A stretch of DNA of 64,000 nt, taken from assembly GCA_019925795.1 (NCBI GenBank), contig CM034309.1, positions 23,244,729 through 23,308,728 on the forward strand. Reading direction: 5' to 3'. The notes under the pieces are model-generated. The model saw nothing but the letters and a program-made list of their open reading frames with translations, did no database searches and had not been told where the DNA came from. The DNA comes from Dendrobium chrysotoxum. Its lineage: Eukaryota; Streptophyta; Magnoliopsida; Asparagales; Orchidaceae. Below, piece after piece: positions 47,793 to 58,845 of the stretch (position 1 is its first letter; each line of letters starts with the position of its first letter). Position numbers and translations under genes: made by a program.

Positions 47793-48578
47793 TAGGAATT
47801 CTATCAATAAGAATGACTTTGACTCGACTTTGCACATTATTATATAAAAACAAGCTGCATATTTCTTTTTTTTTTATATTGCTGCCAATGATATCGACAT
47901 AATTTCACATCATGGACAAAACATCCATTTTAAGAAATGCTTACTAAATTGTATACATAAATTGGTTGAATGAACAAACAATTGTCAGACTTTCAAATAA
48001 GCAAAGAAAAAGTATTTTTAGATTTTGTTTGGGATAGCTTTTTAACTATTTTATTAAATTATTATAAAAAATAATTTTAAAAAGTTATTGTAGAATTTTT
48101 TTTAAATAATAAAATAAATTTTAAAAGTTTTTGTGAAAAGCATTTTTTTAAATAATAAAAATAATAGTCAAAAAATCCAAACAGTATGAAAACTGTTCCA
48201 ATGGAGGCTAAACTGTATGAAAACAGTTCCAAAGGAAGCTTTAGTGTTTTGGAGTGGTGCAGCATTCAAAATTCAAAAAAAAAAATTAATATTCAAGAAA
48301 AATAAATTATTTAGATGGTGTATGCCAAAATGAGCCAAACTCTTCTTAATATTTACCACTATACCAATACAAAGCAGTAATGTCCTAAAGATTATTTCAA
48401 ACCGGCGGGGCGGTAATGCATCCCCTAATTTGTAACGTTCATTGTCAGCCCACGGTTAAAATATCAACACAATACAATACCATATCCTCTTGCAAAATAA
48501 ACGGTTACTCACCTAGCGGTGAGCAGATCTCCCATTTCGAATTCAAAAATTATTTCCCTCCACTAATCAGATGCTGAC
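47741..48578. other. Spacer with (ATT)n and a MITE-like start
   Basis: After the microsatellite comes A+T-rich DNA. At 48018-48040 'TTA' plus GATTTTGTTTGGGATAGC matches the left end of the M1 MITEs. No matching right end is clear before 48260, where 'gtatgaaaac' and 'gttccaa' occur twice. G+C content rises from about 48400. Confidence 0.45.
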
Positions 48579-48734
48579 ACGTTCGCAAGCAGACGTGGGT
48601 GGGCGGCCGCCAGCACGGAAAGCGACCAAGCCGACCGCCACGTAGAAGACTTTTCCGGTAAAACCACCGGCTCGAAGCAATCCTCCTCTAACGTGCATTT
48701 CCTATTATACCACGTTGGAAGAAAAAATTCACGT
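48579..48734 (+). promoter_or_regulatory. Six ACGT cores upstream of the GATA gene
   Basis: ACGT occurs at 48579, 48593, 48640, 48691, 48712 and 48731, that is six times in 156 bp in G+C-richer sequence. ACGT is the core of G-box/ABRE sites bound by plant bZIP and bHLH proteins. The cluster lies about 1.1 kb before the likely start codon. Binding is inferred from the motif only. Confidence 0.5.
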
Positions 48735-49353
48735 CGCTTGCATCACACGGAAGGAATCCTATCCGTCCAAAAAGGGGAAGCTTCTAGGGCTATAATCGTC
48801 ATTATGTAGTAAACCTAGCCCGCCATCGAATTCGGGTCAAACTCGTCGGGCTGTGTAAACCGCGTGGGCCGACGGCGTGACGGTGGGCAAAATGAGGAAA
48901 CAAATTAAAATGTTTAAATAATGGAAAATTCGGATGGAATATTACGAGGATACCCTGACATCATGCAATTAATTACGCCTTGGAGTGTAATTGTAATTCC
49001 GCTTCTTAAGCAAGGGTAGTAAAGTCCAAAACACTGCGTTGGATTCGTTCCTATATCTCCGTTTGGAGGTGATCTGTCGATTTTATCCGTTAACAAAGAA
49101 AAATTTTGAAATTTTGTGAATAAATGGTGAGATCTTTCTCACTAGTGAAGGTCTAGGCCAGGTGGCAGGAGCGACATGTGCAGTACATTATTCGCTGTCG
49201 GATTAGGACATTGCTGACCAATTATTTATGGACATTTGTTAAGGAGCATTTCATTTTTTAATGCCTAAATTATAATGCGAGTAAGAAGTAATTTTAACAC
49301 TCAAAATTCTAATTAAAAAACAAAATAATTTTACAGTTTTAGGGGGTGGGGCA
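48735..49353. other. Upstream region of the GATA gene
   Basis: Moderately G+C-rich, low-copy-looking sequence without a coding frame worth calling. I see no transposon end here, which contrasts with the rest of the window. Confidence 0.5.
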
Positions 49354-49359
49354 TATAAG
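49354..49359 (+). promoter_or_regulatory. Candidate TATA box
   Basis: TATAAG in 'gggcatataagtc' is about 130 bp before the first in-frame ATG of the leader and 447 bp before the preferred start codon. A start site near 49385 would follow. Predicted from position and sequence only. Confidence 0.4.
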
Positions 49360-49384
49360 TCAATGGTAATTGAGGATTTGAAAT

Positions 49385-49672
49385 AATGCGAGATAGAATA
49401 TAGAGAGAAGTATTGTTAAAGTAACAAAATATAGCAAAAAGAAGAAACGGCGAAACGAGGCGGAGAGCAGAGCATTTGTTACGGCCACGGACTTTTGCAG
49501 CCATTCAATGCTCCACCAAACGCTCGTCTCCTTCCAACCTTTTTCTTCATCCTCCGTTTCCCCTTGCTCTCTTCCGTTTCCTTCCCCTTCCGCGGGATCT
49601 GCATCATCAGCCTTCCCGATTTTTGCCGGTCGGCTAGTATCTCCACCGCCGCCGTACTCGCGCTCGTCTCAG
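49385..49672 (+). other. Likely 5' leader exon of the GATA gene
   Basis: The exon probably ends at 49672 before a strong donor (AG|GTAAGG). Intron 1 (49673-49794, 122 nt) ends in a T-rich tract and TGCAG. The exon start is only a guess from the TATA-like box. An ATG at 49508 opens a frame that, once spliced, stays in phase with the main coding frame, so the leader may code for 57 extra residues. Confidence 0.55.
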
Positions 49673-49800
49673 GTAAGGCAACATCGTTGAAGGGGTTAAA
49701 ATTCCGTTTTCAGATGAAGAACAGAGGAAAAATGGCGCCTTTCCCTTTATCCTACCTGAAGAAGCTTTTTTTTTTTGTCTTAAACGATGTGCAGGTTGAG

Positions 49801-50935
49801 ATGAAGCTAATGAAGGATATGCTCGCCTCGGCGCGTGATCAGGGGTTTCTAGCCGACGAGGTCGAAGATTTAGCGTGGGCGGCGGAGAGGGGGAATCCTA
49901 TTGGCGAGGATTTCCAGGTCGACGACCTCCTTGACCTTAGAGGTCTGCCAGAGTCTGAAGAAGACGAGGAGGCTCCGAGAGTCACAGAAGCCAGCTTCTC
50001 TCCGCCGAAACCTTCTCCTTGTGCAGATAATGAGCCCCTTGAGCTGTACACGGACATAACTCTCTCTGTAAGAGCGTTGCCCTTTTTTCAGACTAAATAA
50101 AAGAGGCTATTTTATCGGTAAGTTGATCAATTTCTCATAGTTTTATGCGTAAATTTTGCAGGATACCGACGCCGCTTCACTTGAATGGCTCTCACGTTTC
50201 TTCGACGATTGCTCCAAGGAGTTCCCCTCTCCTTCTCCTCCTCCACCGTCGCATTTAGGCATGCTGCCCTCCCTCCCAACTCAAAATCCCCTGCCGAAAT
50301 ACTCTTCCACCGGCTCTCAAACGCTGGCGCCGGTTCCGGTGCCATCGCTGTACAGTACGGCCACCGCGGCCGGCAGTCTCTCAACGGAAGCTCTCGTCCC
50401 CGTCAAAGCCAAGCGAAGCAAACGCCTCCGCGGCAGCGGCTGGTCACGCTCCGGCTCTGTTAAACTTTCTGACTCTTCCCCCGCCTCTTCCATCACCACC
50501 TTGAGGGCCACTTCACCTTCCCCTTCCTCATCCTCATCCTCTTCATCATTCAACTCTTACATCTCGTACGAGCCCCCTCCCTTCACCGGCTTCCTCCTTG
50601 ACGACAGCTCAGCTCCTCCTAAACCCCAGAAACCCAAAAAGCGAGGTCGGAAGCCAAAGAACCCCATCATCTCACCCGCAGAGAGACGTTGCACGCACTG
50701 CGGCGTTCACAAGACGCCACAGTGGCGCGCTGGTCCTCATGGTGCGAAAACACTCTGTAACGCGTGCGGCGTCCGCTTCAAGTCCGGCCGTTTGCTTCCC
50801 GAGTACCGGCCGGCTTGCAGTCCAACCTTCGTCAGCAACATCCACTCCAACAGCCACCGAAAAGTACTCGAAATGCGCCGGAAGAAGGATGAGCAGGTCC
50901 TCGTCTCTTCCGCCCCGCCAGTCAGTACCTGCTGA
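49801..50935 (+). CDS. GATA zinc-finger transcription factor (plant subfamily A, GATA5-like)
   Basis: A nuclear DNA-binding regulator expected to bind (A/T)GATA(A/G) sites. The coding exons are 49801-50067 and 50162-50935, split by a 94-nt intron (donor GTAAGA, acceptor TTTTGCAG), giving 346 residues, close to the usual length. Residues 38-46 (FQVDDLLDL) and 96-107 (LEWLSRFFDDCS) are the conserved N-terminal motifs of subfamily A. A basic stretch lies near 243-256. The single finger is C-X2-C-X18-C-X2-C with cysteines 266, 269, 288 and 291, followed by the SGRLLPEYRPACSPTF tail and HSNSHRKVLEMRRKKDE. I chose the ATG at 49801 because it opens exon 2 right after the splice site; an in-frame ATG in exon 1 (49508) is possible. 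There is no close gene neighbour. In the finger, H and F replace the commoner M and Y (GPHGAK, VRFKSG). The class is certain; the exact orthologue is not. Confidence 0.95.
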
Positions 50936-52079
50936 TCCAACCCGGCCCGAAAAGCCGGCCACATATTTTGGTCCTCTTACCGTAACGGTCTGGTAATTTA
51001 GGTAGGATTGCTATTTGCTTTCCCTTATTTACTAGTTCTTGGCTCTTTTTTTCCACCCTTTCTAGGATTCTTAGTTATGAGGATTTGGGTCAATGTACGC
51101 TTCCAGCTGTTTCATTTATTGTTAGTAGTAGGTTTAGGAAGGAGACAGATATAATAGATTTAGTCTGACCGTTTTTTATTCGCTAAATTATTTCAGCTAG
51201 TTCTATCATTTGTAATATTTTCCATCCACATATATATAGTTCAAGCCATCATCATCAGATTTTACAAATATATTCTTTTTTTTTACAAATCTGTTTGTGT
51301 TAGTTTTATTTTTTGCAGCAGGAACCATAATTTACAGTCATTTTATTTCAGCTGTAAGACATTTTCTTTGAACAATTTGATTTCAAATTTTCTTATTTAC
51401 ACAACTAACCTTCTATTAGCTCTTGGGCTTTATTGTTCTCTTCTTCGGGAAATGAAAATAAAAATAGTTATGTTACTAGGAAATTTTTTTTTGTAATTGA
51501 ATAAATTTATTTATTTTACTTGTGACCTCCGCCTGTTGATTTTAGTTTTTGAGGGATTTTACAAATTCTTATGAATCAAAATTATAAATAATTTATTTAT
51601 AAAATTATGTTATAGAGCAATTGCTCATCTATATGTGCAATAAACAAATATAAGAGATAATAACAGCGTGTCAAATCTCAATTGGGCCAAATCAAATTAC
51701 TGTTGAACCAGTCATTTACCATGAAGAGGAAATTAATTTTAATTATAGTTTATTAATTTTCAAAAATTATCGAGTAGATTTTAACTATAATTATTATACA
51801 GCTACTTAAAAATAAGAAGAGTTTTTATTTATTTATTTTTTATTATTATTTTTTTTATGATGAGTGTAATGCTTCTAGGGATGTACATTGGTTGAGTCGA
51901 GTTGAGTTCTAGCTTAATCGATTCAAGTTCAGGCTCGAGTGAAAAATATGAGGCTCGAGCTAAACAAGAAAGATTGATATTGATAGATTTTGGAGCTCGA
52001 TTTTTTATTTTGAATCTGGATAAAAAATAATTATTAGGTAAATGTGAATGTGAATGTATTAATTAATATTAATTGAGCT
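50936..52079. other. 3' region of the GATA gene and A+T-rich spacer
   Basis: The 3' untranslated region probably ends near 51210-51240 ('atttgtaatattttcc'), but no firm poly(A) signal is visible. The rest is A+T-rich with nothing recognised. Confidence 0.4.
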
Positions 52080-52830
52080 GTTAGATAAGTCGATGATCCA
52101 TTATATTAATTATGAAAGAAGATTACAAAAATTACAAGTGATATATACCAAAATATAAAATTGAAGAGCAACAAAATAAATCATATTACTCATAGCAAAA
52201 CGAGCAACCACGACACATAACTGTAAGATTAAACAAAAGAACCAAAATAAAATGCCCTTAGACTAAAAGACTTAGAATGCGATATAAAATGAGATCACCA
52301 AGCAATGCAGAATTCATATAATGGAATAAGCCCCTAGTTGCCACGAGGATCATTCAAGTGGTGTAACTGGTACAACATCAACATTCATCATAGTCCTTCA
52401 AAAAAATCCCACCATATGAAAGAAGCAACCGACGAAAGCAACGACATCCAACAATCCATAGAAGATAACATCTTAGCAAACGGCACGAGTCCAAGTAAAA
52501 AAAAAAAAACAAACCAAGTGACCATGTTTTTAAGTTCATCAAAATGCTTCTACTTAGGGACCTTGAACAAAATTACTTTCTTAATTTTGGTTGCAACAGT
52601 TTAATGACATTCAAACTTGTTTACAAACTTTCGATCGTTCTTTTCCCTCCAGATATAGTAAATAGCACAACAAATAGACAAAGAAAATATGTTTTTAATA
52701 TGATTACTGTCCAGACCAAAGCAAAATGGCATTGATGATAAAATAGGTAAAATCTCATTCAAAAATTGAAAGTAAGGGCATAACCACAAAACTTTTACAA
52801 AAATGACCTTTTGTAGACTTGGTGATATCG
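52080..52830 (-). pseudogene. 3' end of an L1-type LINE
   Basis: On the minus strand, 52789-52601 encodes WLCPYFQFLNEILPILSS and then AIYYIWREKNDRKF, which resembles the region after the zinc-binding reverse-transcriptase domain (zf-RVT) at the C-terminus of plant L1-like ORF2 ('...YxIWKERNxRxF'). A stop codon ends it, and about 500 bp of untranslated sequence follows to about 52080 ('ttgtaatcttctttcat' on the minus strand). The 5' part with endonuclease and polymerase is gone, as in most LINE copies. Confidence 0.6.
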
Positions 52831-52885
52831 TATATTTTTATAATATATTATATTAAATAAACTTAATTATTATAATAACAATAAA

Positions 52886-52886
<1 letters not shown>

Positions 52887-52947
<61 letters not shown>
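52887..52947. repeat. (AAT)n-(ATT)n palindromic microsatellite
   Basis: About ten AAT units are followed directly by about ten ATT units, so the two halves are perfect reverse complements and could form a cruciform of about 30 bp per arm. Confidence 0.9.
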
Positions 52948-52948
<1 letters not shown>

Positions 52949-53856
52949 TGTATGTTGCATTCACAATCTCCTAACCCAAAGTCCCCAACGCTGCTTTCAT
53001 GACGCTTTTGGTTGCAACCACTTCAACCTTCCCCACTGCTTAATGTTTCTGTGGGTGCATTAATATATCAAAAATTTCAGAGGCCTCATTTTAATACTAA
53101 GGAAATTAATAGGAAGCGGGAATGGGCTCGCACCGACAATCTGAACCATCAATTCGAACCAACACTAACACTTAGCGAATACATCTTAATATCATTTTTT
53201 TTAATTTTAACTAAATATTTATATATCATATAAAAATTAATAGATTTAAAACTCACCTTAGTTAATAATTCAATCATAATTTTTTCATATATATTTTTTC
53301 TAAAATATGATAGTAATTTTTAGTGTAAAATATTGCTCGTTAATTGCGAGAGCAAACAACATAATTGTTTGGAAAAAATAAGATTTACTCTATACAACGG
53401 GAGCTCGAATGCTCATCAAATATTTGAAAAAGAAAAATAAAAGAAATTATTATGTGTTAATATTGATGGAATTAATTTTTTTCACATATATATATATATA
53501 ATATAAAAAATAAAATTTAAAGTAAAATTTTATTTTTTGTAACGATTGATGAATTGAATAATAATTATAAATTTTATAATTTATTTGTATTTTTAATAAT
53601 GTTGTATTATAACTCTATAAAATATTTTAATAATTTCTAATAATTTTTAGATAAATTATTTTATTATAAATAATTTCACTTGTATTAAAAGAGATTCTCT
53701 CTTCCTCCTTGCTCCAAAGTGAGGGAAGAGAGGGAATGAATAGTTTGTCGGGATTGAAATGAGGTGGGTACCGCTTTATAGGGAAGCGTGGCCGCACCCT
53801 ATAATGAGGATTATGATGAGATTACAGCTGGCTTTAAACTTTATTTGCGTTAGGCT

Positions 53857-53902
<46 letters not shown>

Positions 53903-54191
53903 GCTAACTTTACGTTGCTTTGTCTGTTCTTCCGGTGGTGAATCTTTTTTGACTGTGCTCCATCTCAACTTCAAGTGCTGCTCCTAACCTGCGAGCCAAT
54001 GCGCTCACAGGCTCGCTATGGTGGGAACTTCTTGTACTCGCAGCTAGCTGGGCGCCGCGACGTACAGATATTCGAAGCTCTGCACTATGTGTGTGGTGCG
54101 CCGCGATGCGTTCTATTTATAAATAGATTTCTACAGCAGTTAAAATAAATTTCGACAGCAGCTTTTTAAAGCATTAAGATTTCATCTGAGA
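52948..54191. other. Mixed intergenic DNA
   Basis: Nothing coding is recognised. A (TC)n run occupies about 53862-53899. G+C-rich hairpins occur at about 53991-54017 (GCGAGCC/GGCTCGC), and there is a 16-bp perfect palindrome TCTATTTATAAATAGA at about 54112-54127. Confidence 0.45.
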
Positions 54192-54260
54192 AGAAATTAT
54201 TACATAAGGATACCGGATGTAGATCAAGATAAGTACTTGTGTTCAAATATAAGGTGGTTT

Positions 54261-54812
54261 TGTAAACTTAAATAGTTCTCTTACATTCATAAGAACTTCA
54301 CTTGCATGATCAAGTTCTCTAATTCTTACAAGAACTTGCATCATAATTATGTAAAAGAAATTGAAATGAAAAATATTTTTACACAATTCTTAAATCCACA
54401 AGATCTTGAACAAGATGATTTTCACAAGACTTTAATCGGAAGAAAACATACCTTGATTCATGTTGAATTTATTGAATTCTGAACTATGGTTTCTCTCCCT
54501 TTTCTCCTTCGCTTTCTTCACTTTCATGAGTTAATTCTCTATGGAACAAATTAACCCCTCATAATGAGAGAGAGAGAGGACTGATAGTTATTTCCTACGG
54601 AGTAGTTATAATAACCGCTCATGGGAGTTATTTGATCAAACGGTCCATAAACGATTGATCAAATTCTCTTCTTGACCAATAGGATTTCAACATAAATAAT
54701 TAAATCATTAATTAATTATGTGGGCCACTTAATAGTTTATATAATTAAATATATATACTTAAAATAATTATTACGACGTCTCGCATAATTATTCTATTTA
54801 ATTATTCTAACA
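54261..54812 (-). repeat. Copia 3' LTR
   Basis: The downstream LTR on the minus strand, same length and ends as the other LTR. Confidence 0.95.
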
Positions 54813-54827
54813 TTCTCCCACTTGGCC
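54813..54827 (-). other. Copia polypurine tract
   Basis: The minus strand reads GGCCAAGTGGGAGAA directly against the 3' LTR, the usual primer for plus-strand DNA synthesis. Confidence 0.85.
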
Positions 54828-55198
54828 CATATGCTATAATTAATTAATAATTTAATAATTATAAACATAAAGCGCAATATACAAATCCTCTTTCATAAAA
54901 TGATCAAATCATTAATTCATTATTAAGTATAAAATTAATATGGATCATGGCGGTCATACATCATTAATTCGATGCATTTCCTTTCATGTATCACGATACT
55001 AATCTTATACCTAATATGAAGCATAATAAGATGTACTCATAATGGTCCAACAATAATGTCTTTATAAAAGACAAATCCTGTCAATATTCACATAAACATT
55101 CATGTATACTTAACATAATAAACATGATACACTAATTATCAGAAACTAATTAAAGAGCTCAAAGTATCAAAATACATAAAGAGCAAACAAACATAAAC

Positions 55199-55711
55199 TT
55201 AATAAAGGTTTTCAGTAATGCCCATCCTAACAACATGTTCATGAAATGTCTTTGGTGGCAACCCTTTAGTTAATGGATCCGCAATCATAAGATTGGTGCT
55301 AATGTGCTCAAATGATACTCTTTGTTTCTGAACTTCTTCCTTAACGGCAAAGTATTTCAACTCCATATGTTTAGCACATTTTGAATACTTGTCGTTCTTA
55401 GAAAAGAAGACTGCTGCGGTATTATCACAATAAATTTTCAGCGGCTTGGCAATACTGTCAACAACTCCAAGTCCTGAAATAAAATTCCACAACCATAATC
55501 CTTGAATTGTGGCCACAAAACATGCCACAAACTCAGCTTCCATTGTGGACGCAACAATGACGGACTGCTTCGCACTCTTCCAAGATATTGCTCCTCCACT
55601 TAAAAGAAATATATAACCAAATGTTGATTTTCTGGAATCCAGACATCCAGCAAAATCTGAATCTGAATATCCTATCACCTCAAGGTGATCAGATCTTCTA
55701 AAAGTGAGCAT
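55199..55711 (-). pseudogene. Copia RNase H
   Basis: Same frame as the polymerase but cut off by two nonsense codons. The motifs GYSDSDFAGC, GGAISWKSAKQ, STMEAEFVA, YCDNTAAVF and DPLTKGLP mark the copia RNase H, which removes the RNA strand. It ends naturally near 55199, about 390 bp before the 3' LTR. Confidence 0.93.
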
Positions 55712-55837
55712 GCAATCTTTTGTTCATTGTAGATATCGTAAAACTTTCTTTGCAGTTTTCCAATGATCAAATCCTAGATTACTTTGATATCTACTCAACA
55801 TTCCAACAGCAAAACTAATATCTGATCTAGTATAAGT

Positions 55838-56722
55838 CTAAGCATACATTAAACTTCCAACAATAGATGCATAAGGAATTTGTTCCATTTCTTTATGTTC
55901 CAATTCATTCTTTGGGCATTGCGTAAGGCTCAATTTATCTCCTTTCTGAATTGGAACAATGCTTGCTGAGGAAAAAGAGCATTGTTCCATCTTAAATCTC
56001 TCAAGAACTTTATTAATATATGCTTTCTGAGATAATCCTAACATTCCTTGTGATCTATCACGGAATATTTCAATTCTTATCACATAAGATGCCTCACCCA
56101 TATCTTTTATTTCAAAGTTATTTGAGATAAATTTCTTGGTTTCATGTAATAAATTAAAGTCATTAGTAGCAAGTAAAATATCATCAACATACAAGATCAA
56201 AATTATAAACTTGCTTCCACTAACCTTTAGATATATACACCGATCAATAGTGATTTCTTTAAATCCAAAGGAAGTGATAGTATTGTAAAACTTAAAATAC
56301 CATTGTCGGGAAGCTTGTTTAAGTCCGTATATTGATTTCTTAAGTTTACACATCATGTGTTCCTTTCCTTCAACTAAAAACCCCTCAGGTTGATCCATAT
56401 AAACTTCTTCCTCTAAATCCCCATTTAGAAAGGCTATTTTCACATCCATTTGATGTAACTCTAAATCATAATGAGCTACTATCGCCATAATAATTCTTAA
56501 TGAGTCCTTCTTAGAAACTGGAGAGAAGGTCTCTTTGTAGTCAACACCATCTTTCTGAGTAAAACCTTTGGCAACAAGTCTAGCCTTATACCGTTCAATA
56601 TTGTCTTTAGAGTCACGCTTGGTCTTAAAGACCCATTTACACCCAACTCTTTTAAAACCTTCAGGCAATTCAACGATGTCCCAGACTTTATTATGATCCA
56701 TTGATTTTAACTCTTCTTTCAT
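55838..56722 (-). pseudogene. Copia reverse transcriptase
   Basis: Conserved blocks in order: KARLVAKGFTQKDGVDY, SLRIIMAIVAHYDLELHQMD, VKIAFLNGDLEEEVYMDQPE, KLKKSIYGLKQA and the catalytic YVDDILLA box, then DMGEASYVIRIEIFRDRS and YASIVGSLMYA. It is nearly intact. It ends at a premature TAG (55838-55840), and a second one, a TGA, lies about 40 codons on before the RNase H part. It would copy element RNA to DNA in the particle. Confidence 0.95.
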
Positions 56723-56731
56723 AGCATCTAA

Positions 56732-57031
56732 CTACTTATTAGAATTCATACTTTCTATGGCTTGTGAAAATAAAACTAGATCATCATCAATTCCTAAGTC
56801 AAAATCTGACTTTTGTAGATAAATCATATAATCATTCGAAATAGCAGATCTTTTAACTCTAGTAGATCTTCTTAATGCTACTTCTTGTGGTTCATCAATT
56901 ATAGGTTCATTAGTGACAACCTCATTTTGGGATGTATCATCATTCATTTGCTCATCCTGTATATTATCAAACTTTTCAACAACTATAGGAATAACAACTT
57001 TATTAGAAGTGACGGGTAAAAGAATTTTCAC
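56732..57031 (-). pseudogene. Copia integrase-RT linker
   Basis: An acidic low-conservation linker (DNIQDEQMNDDTSQNEV) followed by LRRSTRVKRSAISNDY, the usual lead-in to the copia reverse transcriptase. It is in the frame shifted by the deletion near 57120. It ends at a TAG (56732-56734) where copia proteins normally have a tryptophan; the frame then continues into the polymerase. Confidence 0.85.
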
Positions 57032-57063
57032 CCTAACTTCTTGAACCTGTACATCACGAGGTT

Positions 57064-58248
57064 TTATACTCCCACTAATTTCACCATTCTCAATGAACCT
57101 AGCATTTTCAGTTTCAACAATTTTGTACTATGATTAGGACAATAAAATCTATACCCTTTAGATTTTTCTGGATAACCAATGAAAAAATCACTGGTTTTTC
57201 TGGAATCTAATTTCTTTTCATGTGAATTATAAATTTTTATTTCTGCTGGGCAACCCCAAACATGCAGCTGCCTTAAATTAGGTTTCCTTCCTGTCCACAG
57301 TTCAAAAGGGGTCTTTGAAACTGCCTTACTAGGAACCCTGTTTAACAAGTACATAGCAGTTTTTAAAGCATGCATCCACAATGATAAGGGTAAAGAAGAA
57401 TAACTTAATATACATCTAATCATATCCATTAAAGTACGATTGTGTCTTTCTGCAACACCATTTTGTTGTGGTGTGCCAGGCATTGTGCATTGAGCACAAA
57501 TGCTATATCTTTCAAGGAATTTAGCAAATGGACCAGGGCATTGTCTAGATTCATCATACCTTCCATAAAATTCACCACCTCTATCAGACCTTATGATTTT
57601 CACTTTCTTATCTAATTGTCTTTTAACCTTATTAATAAACACCTCAAGGATGTCTACTGATTGAGATTTTTCATGCAACAAATATACATAATCATAACGT
57701 GAAAAATTATCAATACAGGTAATAAAATATTTTTCTCCACTAAAAGAAGGCACATCAAAAGGTCCACATATATCAGTGTGTATGATTTCAAGAAGTTGTG
57801 TGCTTCTTGTGGCTGCTTTCTTAATTGTGTGTTTTATAAATTTTCCTTTAATACAATCCACACAAATACCAAGATTAGTGAAATCCAAATCAGGAAGGAT
57901 TTCATTCCTCACTAATCTTTGTATTCTTTCTTTGGATATATGACCCAAACATTTATGCCACAAGTAAGCAGAATTTTCATTCATTAAACCATATTTTATT
58001 CCAACATTATGATGCAAGGTTAACAAAGTCTCAGCAAATAAATTATCCAGTCTTAATTTATATAAACCATCATAAAATACACCAGAACCAATAAGTTGAT
58101 TACACTTAAACAAACTGAAACATCCACTTCCAAACTTAAAATAATAACCAGCTGTATGAAGTTTTGATAAAGAAACTAAATTTCTAGAAACAGAAGGTAC
58201 ATAAAGAGTTTGGAAAAGATCTAAATGATGTCCAGTATCTAAAATCAA
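57064..58248 (-). pseudogene. Copia integrase
   Basis: In frame with the preceding piece. It starts in the GAG-pre-integrase domain, then shows the HHCC zinc motif (HKCLGH ... CVDC). The catalytic core has the three acidic residues in HTDICGPF, RSDRGGEF and GVAERHN, followed by WTGRKPNLRQLHVWGCPA. Integrase would insert the cDNA into the genome. The frame is lost near 57120 by an apparent one-base deletion, and a false stop follows at 57064-57066. Confidence 0.93.
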
Positions 58249-58472
58249 ACGATATGTTCCAATGGCTTCAACTGGAGCTTTGACTCTATTTCAAATGTGA
58301 TGCACACTTCTAAACTTAAAACAATAACCAGCTGTATGAAGTTTTGATAAAGAAACTAAATTTCTAGAAACAGAAGGTACATAAAGAGTTTGAAAAAGAT
58401 CTAAATGATGTCCAGTATCTAAAATCAAACGATATGTTCCAATGGCTTCAACTGGAGCTTTGACTCTATTTC
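58124..58472 (-). repeat. 180-bp in-frame tandem duplication in copia pol
   Basis: The 168-170 bp at 58304-58472 recur at 58124-58292 with exactly 180-bp offset and about 96-97% identity. 180 bp is 60 codons, so the frame is kept except for a TGA at the junction. The duplicated protein part spans the protease/GAG-pre-integrase boundary. Confidence 0.92.
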
Positions 58473-58824
58473 CCATGAAGACAAACTTTTCATTTGGCTT
58501 TATGGTTTGGGTCGTAAGAAATCCCTGCATCACATTTGAAATATGAGTGGTACAACCAGAATCAATCCACCAAGTATTATAAGGAACTTCAACTAAATTT
58601 GATTCGAAACATACAAAAGTACTAGGCTTACCTTTCTTTCCAAACCAAGCCTTACGTTTCAGGCAATCTTTTTGATAGTGTCCACGCTTGTGACAGAAAT
58701 GACATCTATCATTCTTTGGCTCCTTATTTTGAATTTGGACAGATGACACATTAGGCTTTAGGTGTCCTTTATTGCCATTTGAATTCTTCTTTTCTGATTT
58801 TCTTTTAAAATCTGGTTGACCCAT
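58291..58824 (-). pseudogene. Copia Gag zinc knuckle and protease
   Basis: Same frame as the piece before. The knuckle is CHFCHKRGHYQKDC (C-X2-C-X4-H-X4-C). The aspartic protease has its active-site motif as WWIDSGCTTHI, with flap-like FVFMGNRVKAPVEAIG following. It ends at a TGA created at the joint of a tandem duplication: the next 180 bp repeat the segment around VKAPVEAIGTYR to the SKLHTAGY motif. The protease would cut Gag-Pol into its mature parts. Confidence 0.88.
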
Positions 58825-58845
58825 GAGATTAATTGAGTGAATTCC

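Noticed and set aside
48501..48545. A tRNA-derived SINE head ('cctagcggtgagcagatctccc', 'tttcgaattc')
   Set aside because: The A- and B-box resemblance is weak, and neither a SINE body nor a tail with target copies could be found.
49495..50100. A 201-codon open frame across the GATA leader and exon 2
   Set aside because: It reads through intron 1 (49673-49794) and into intron 2. Its first 100 residues match nothing in GATA proteins, while spliced exons give the standard motifs.
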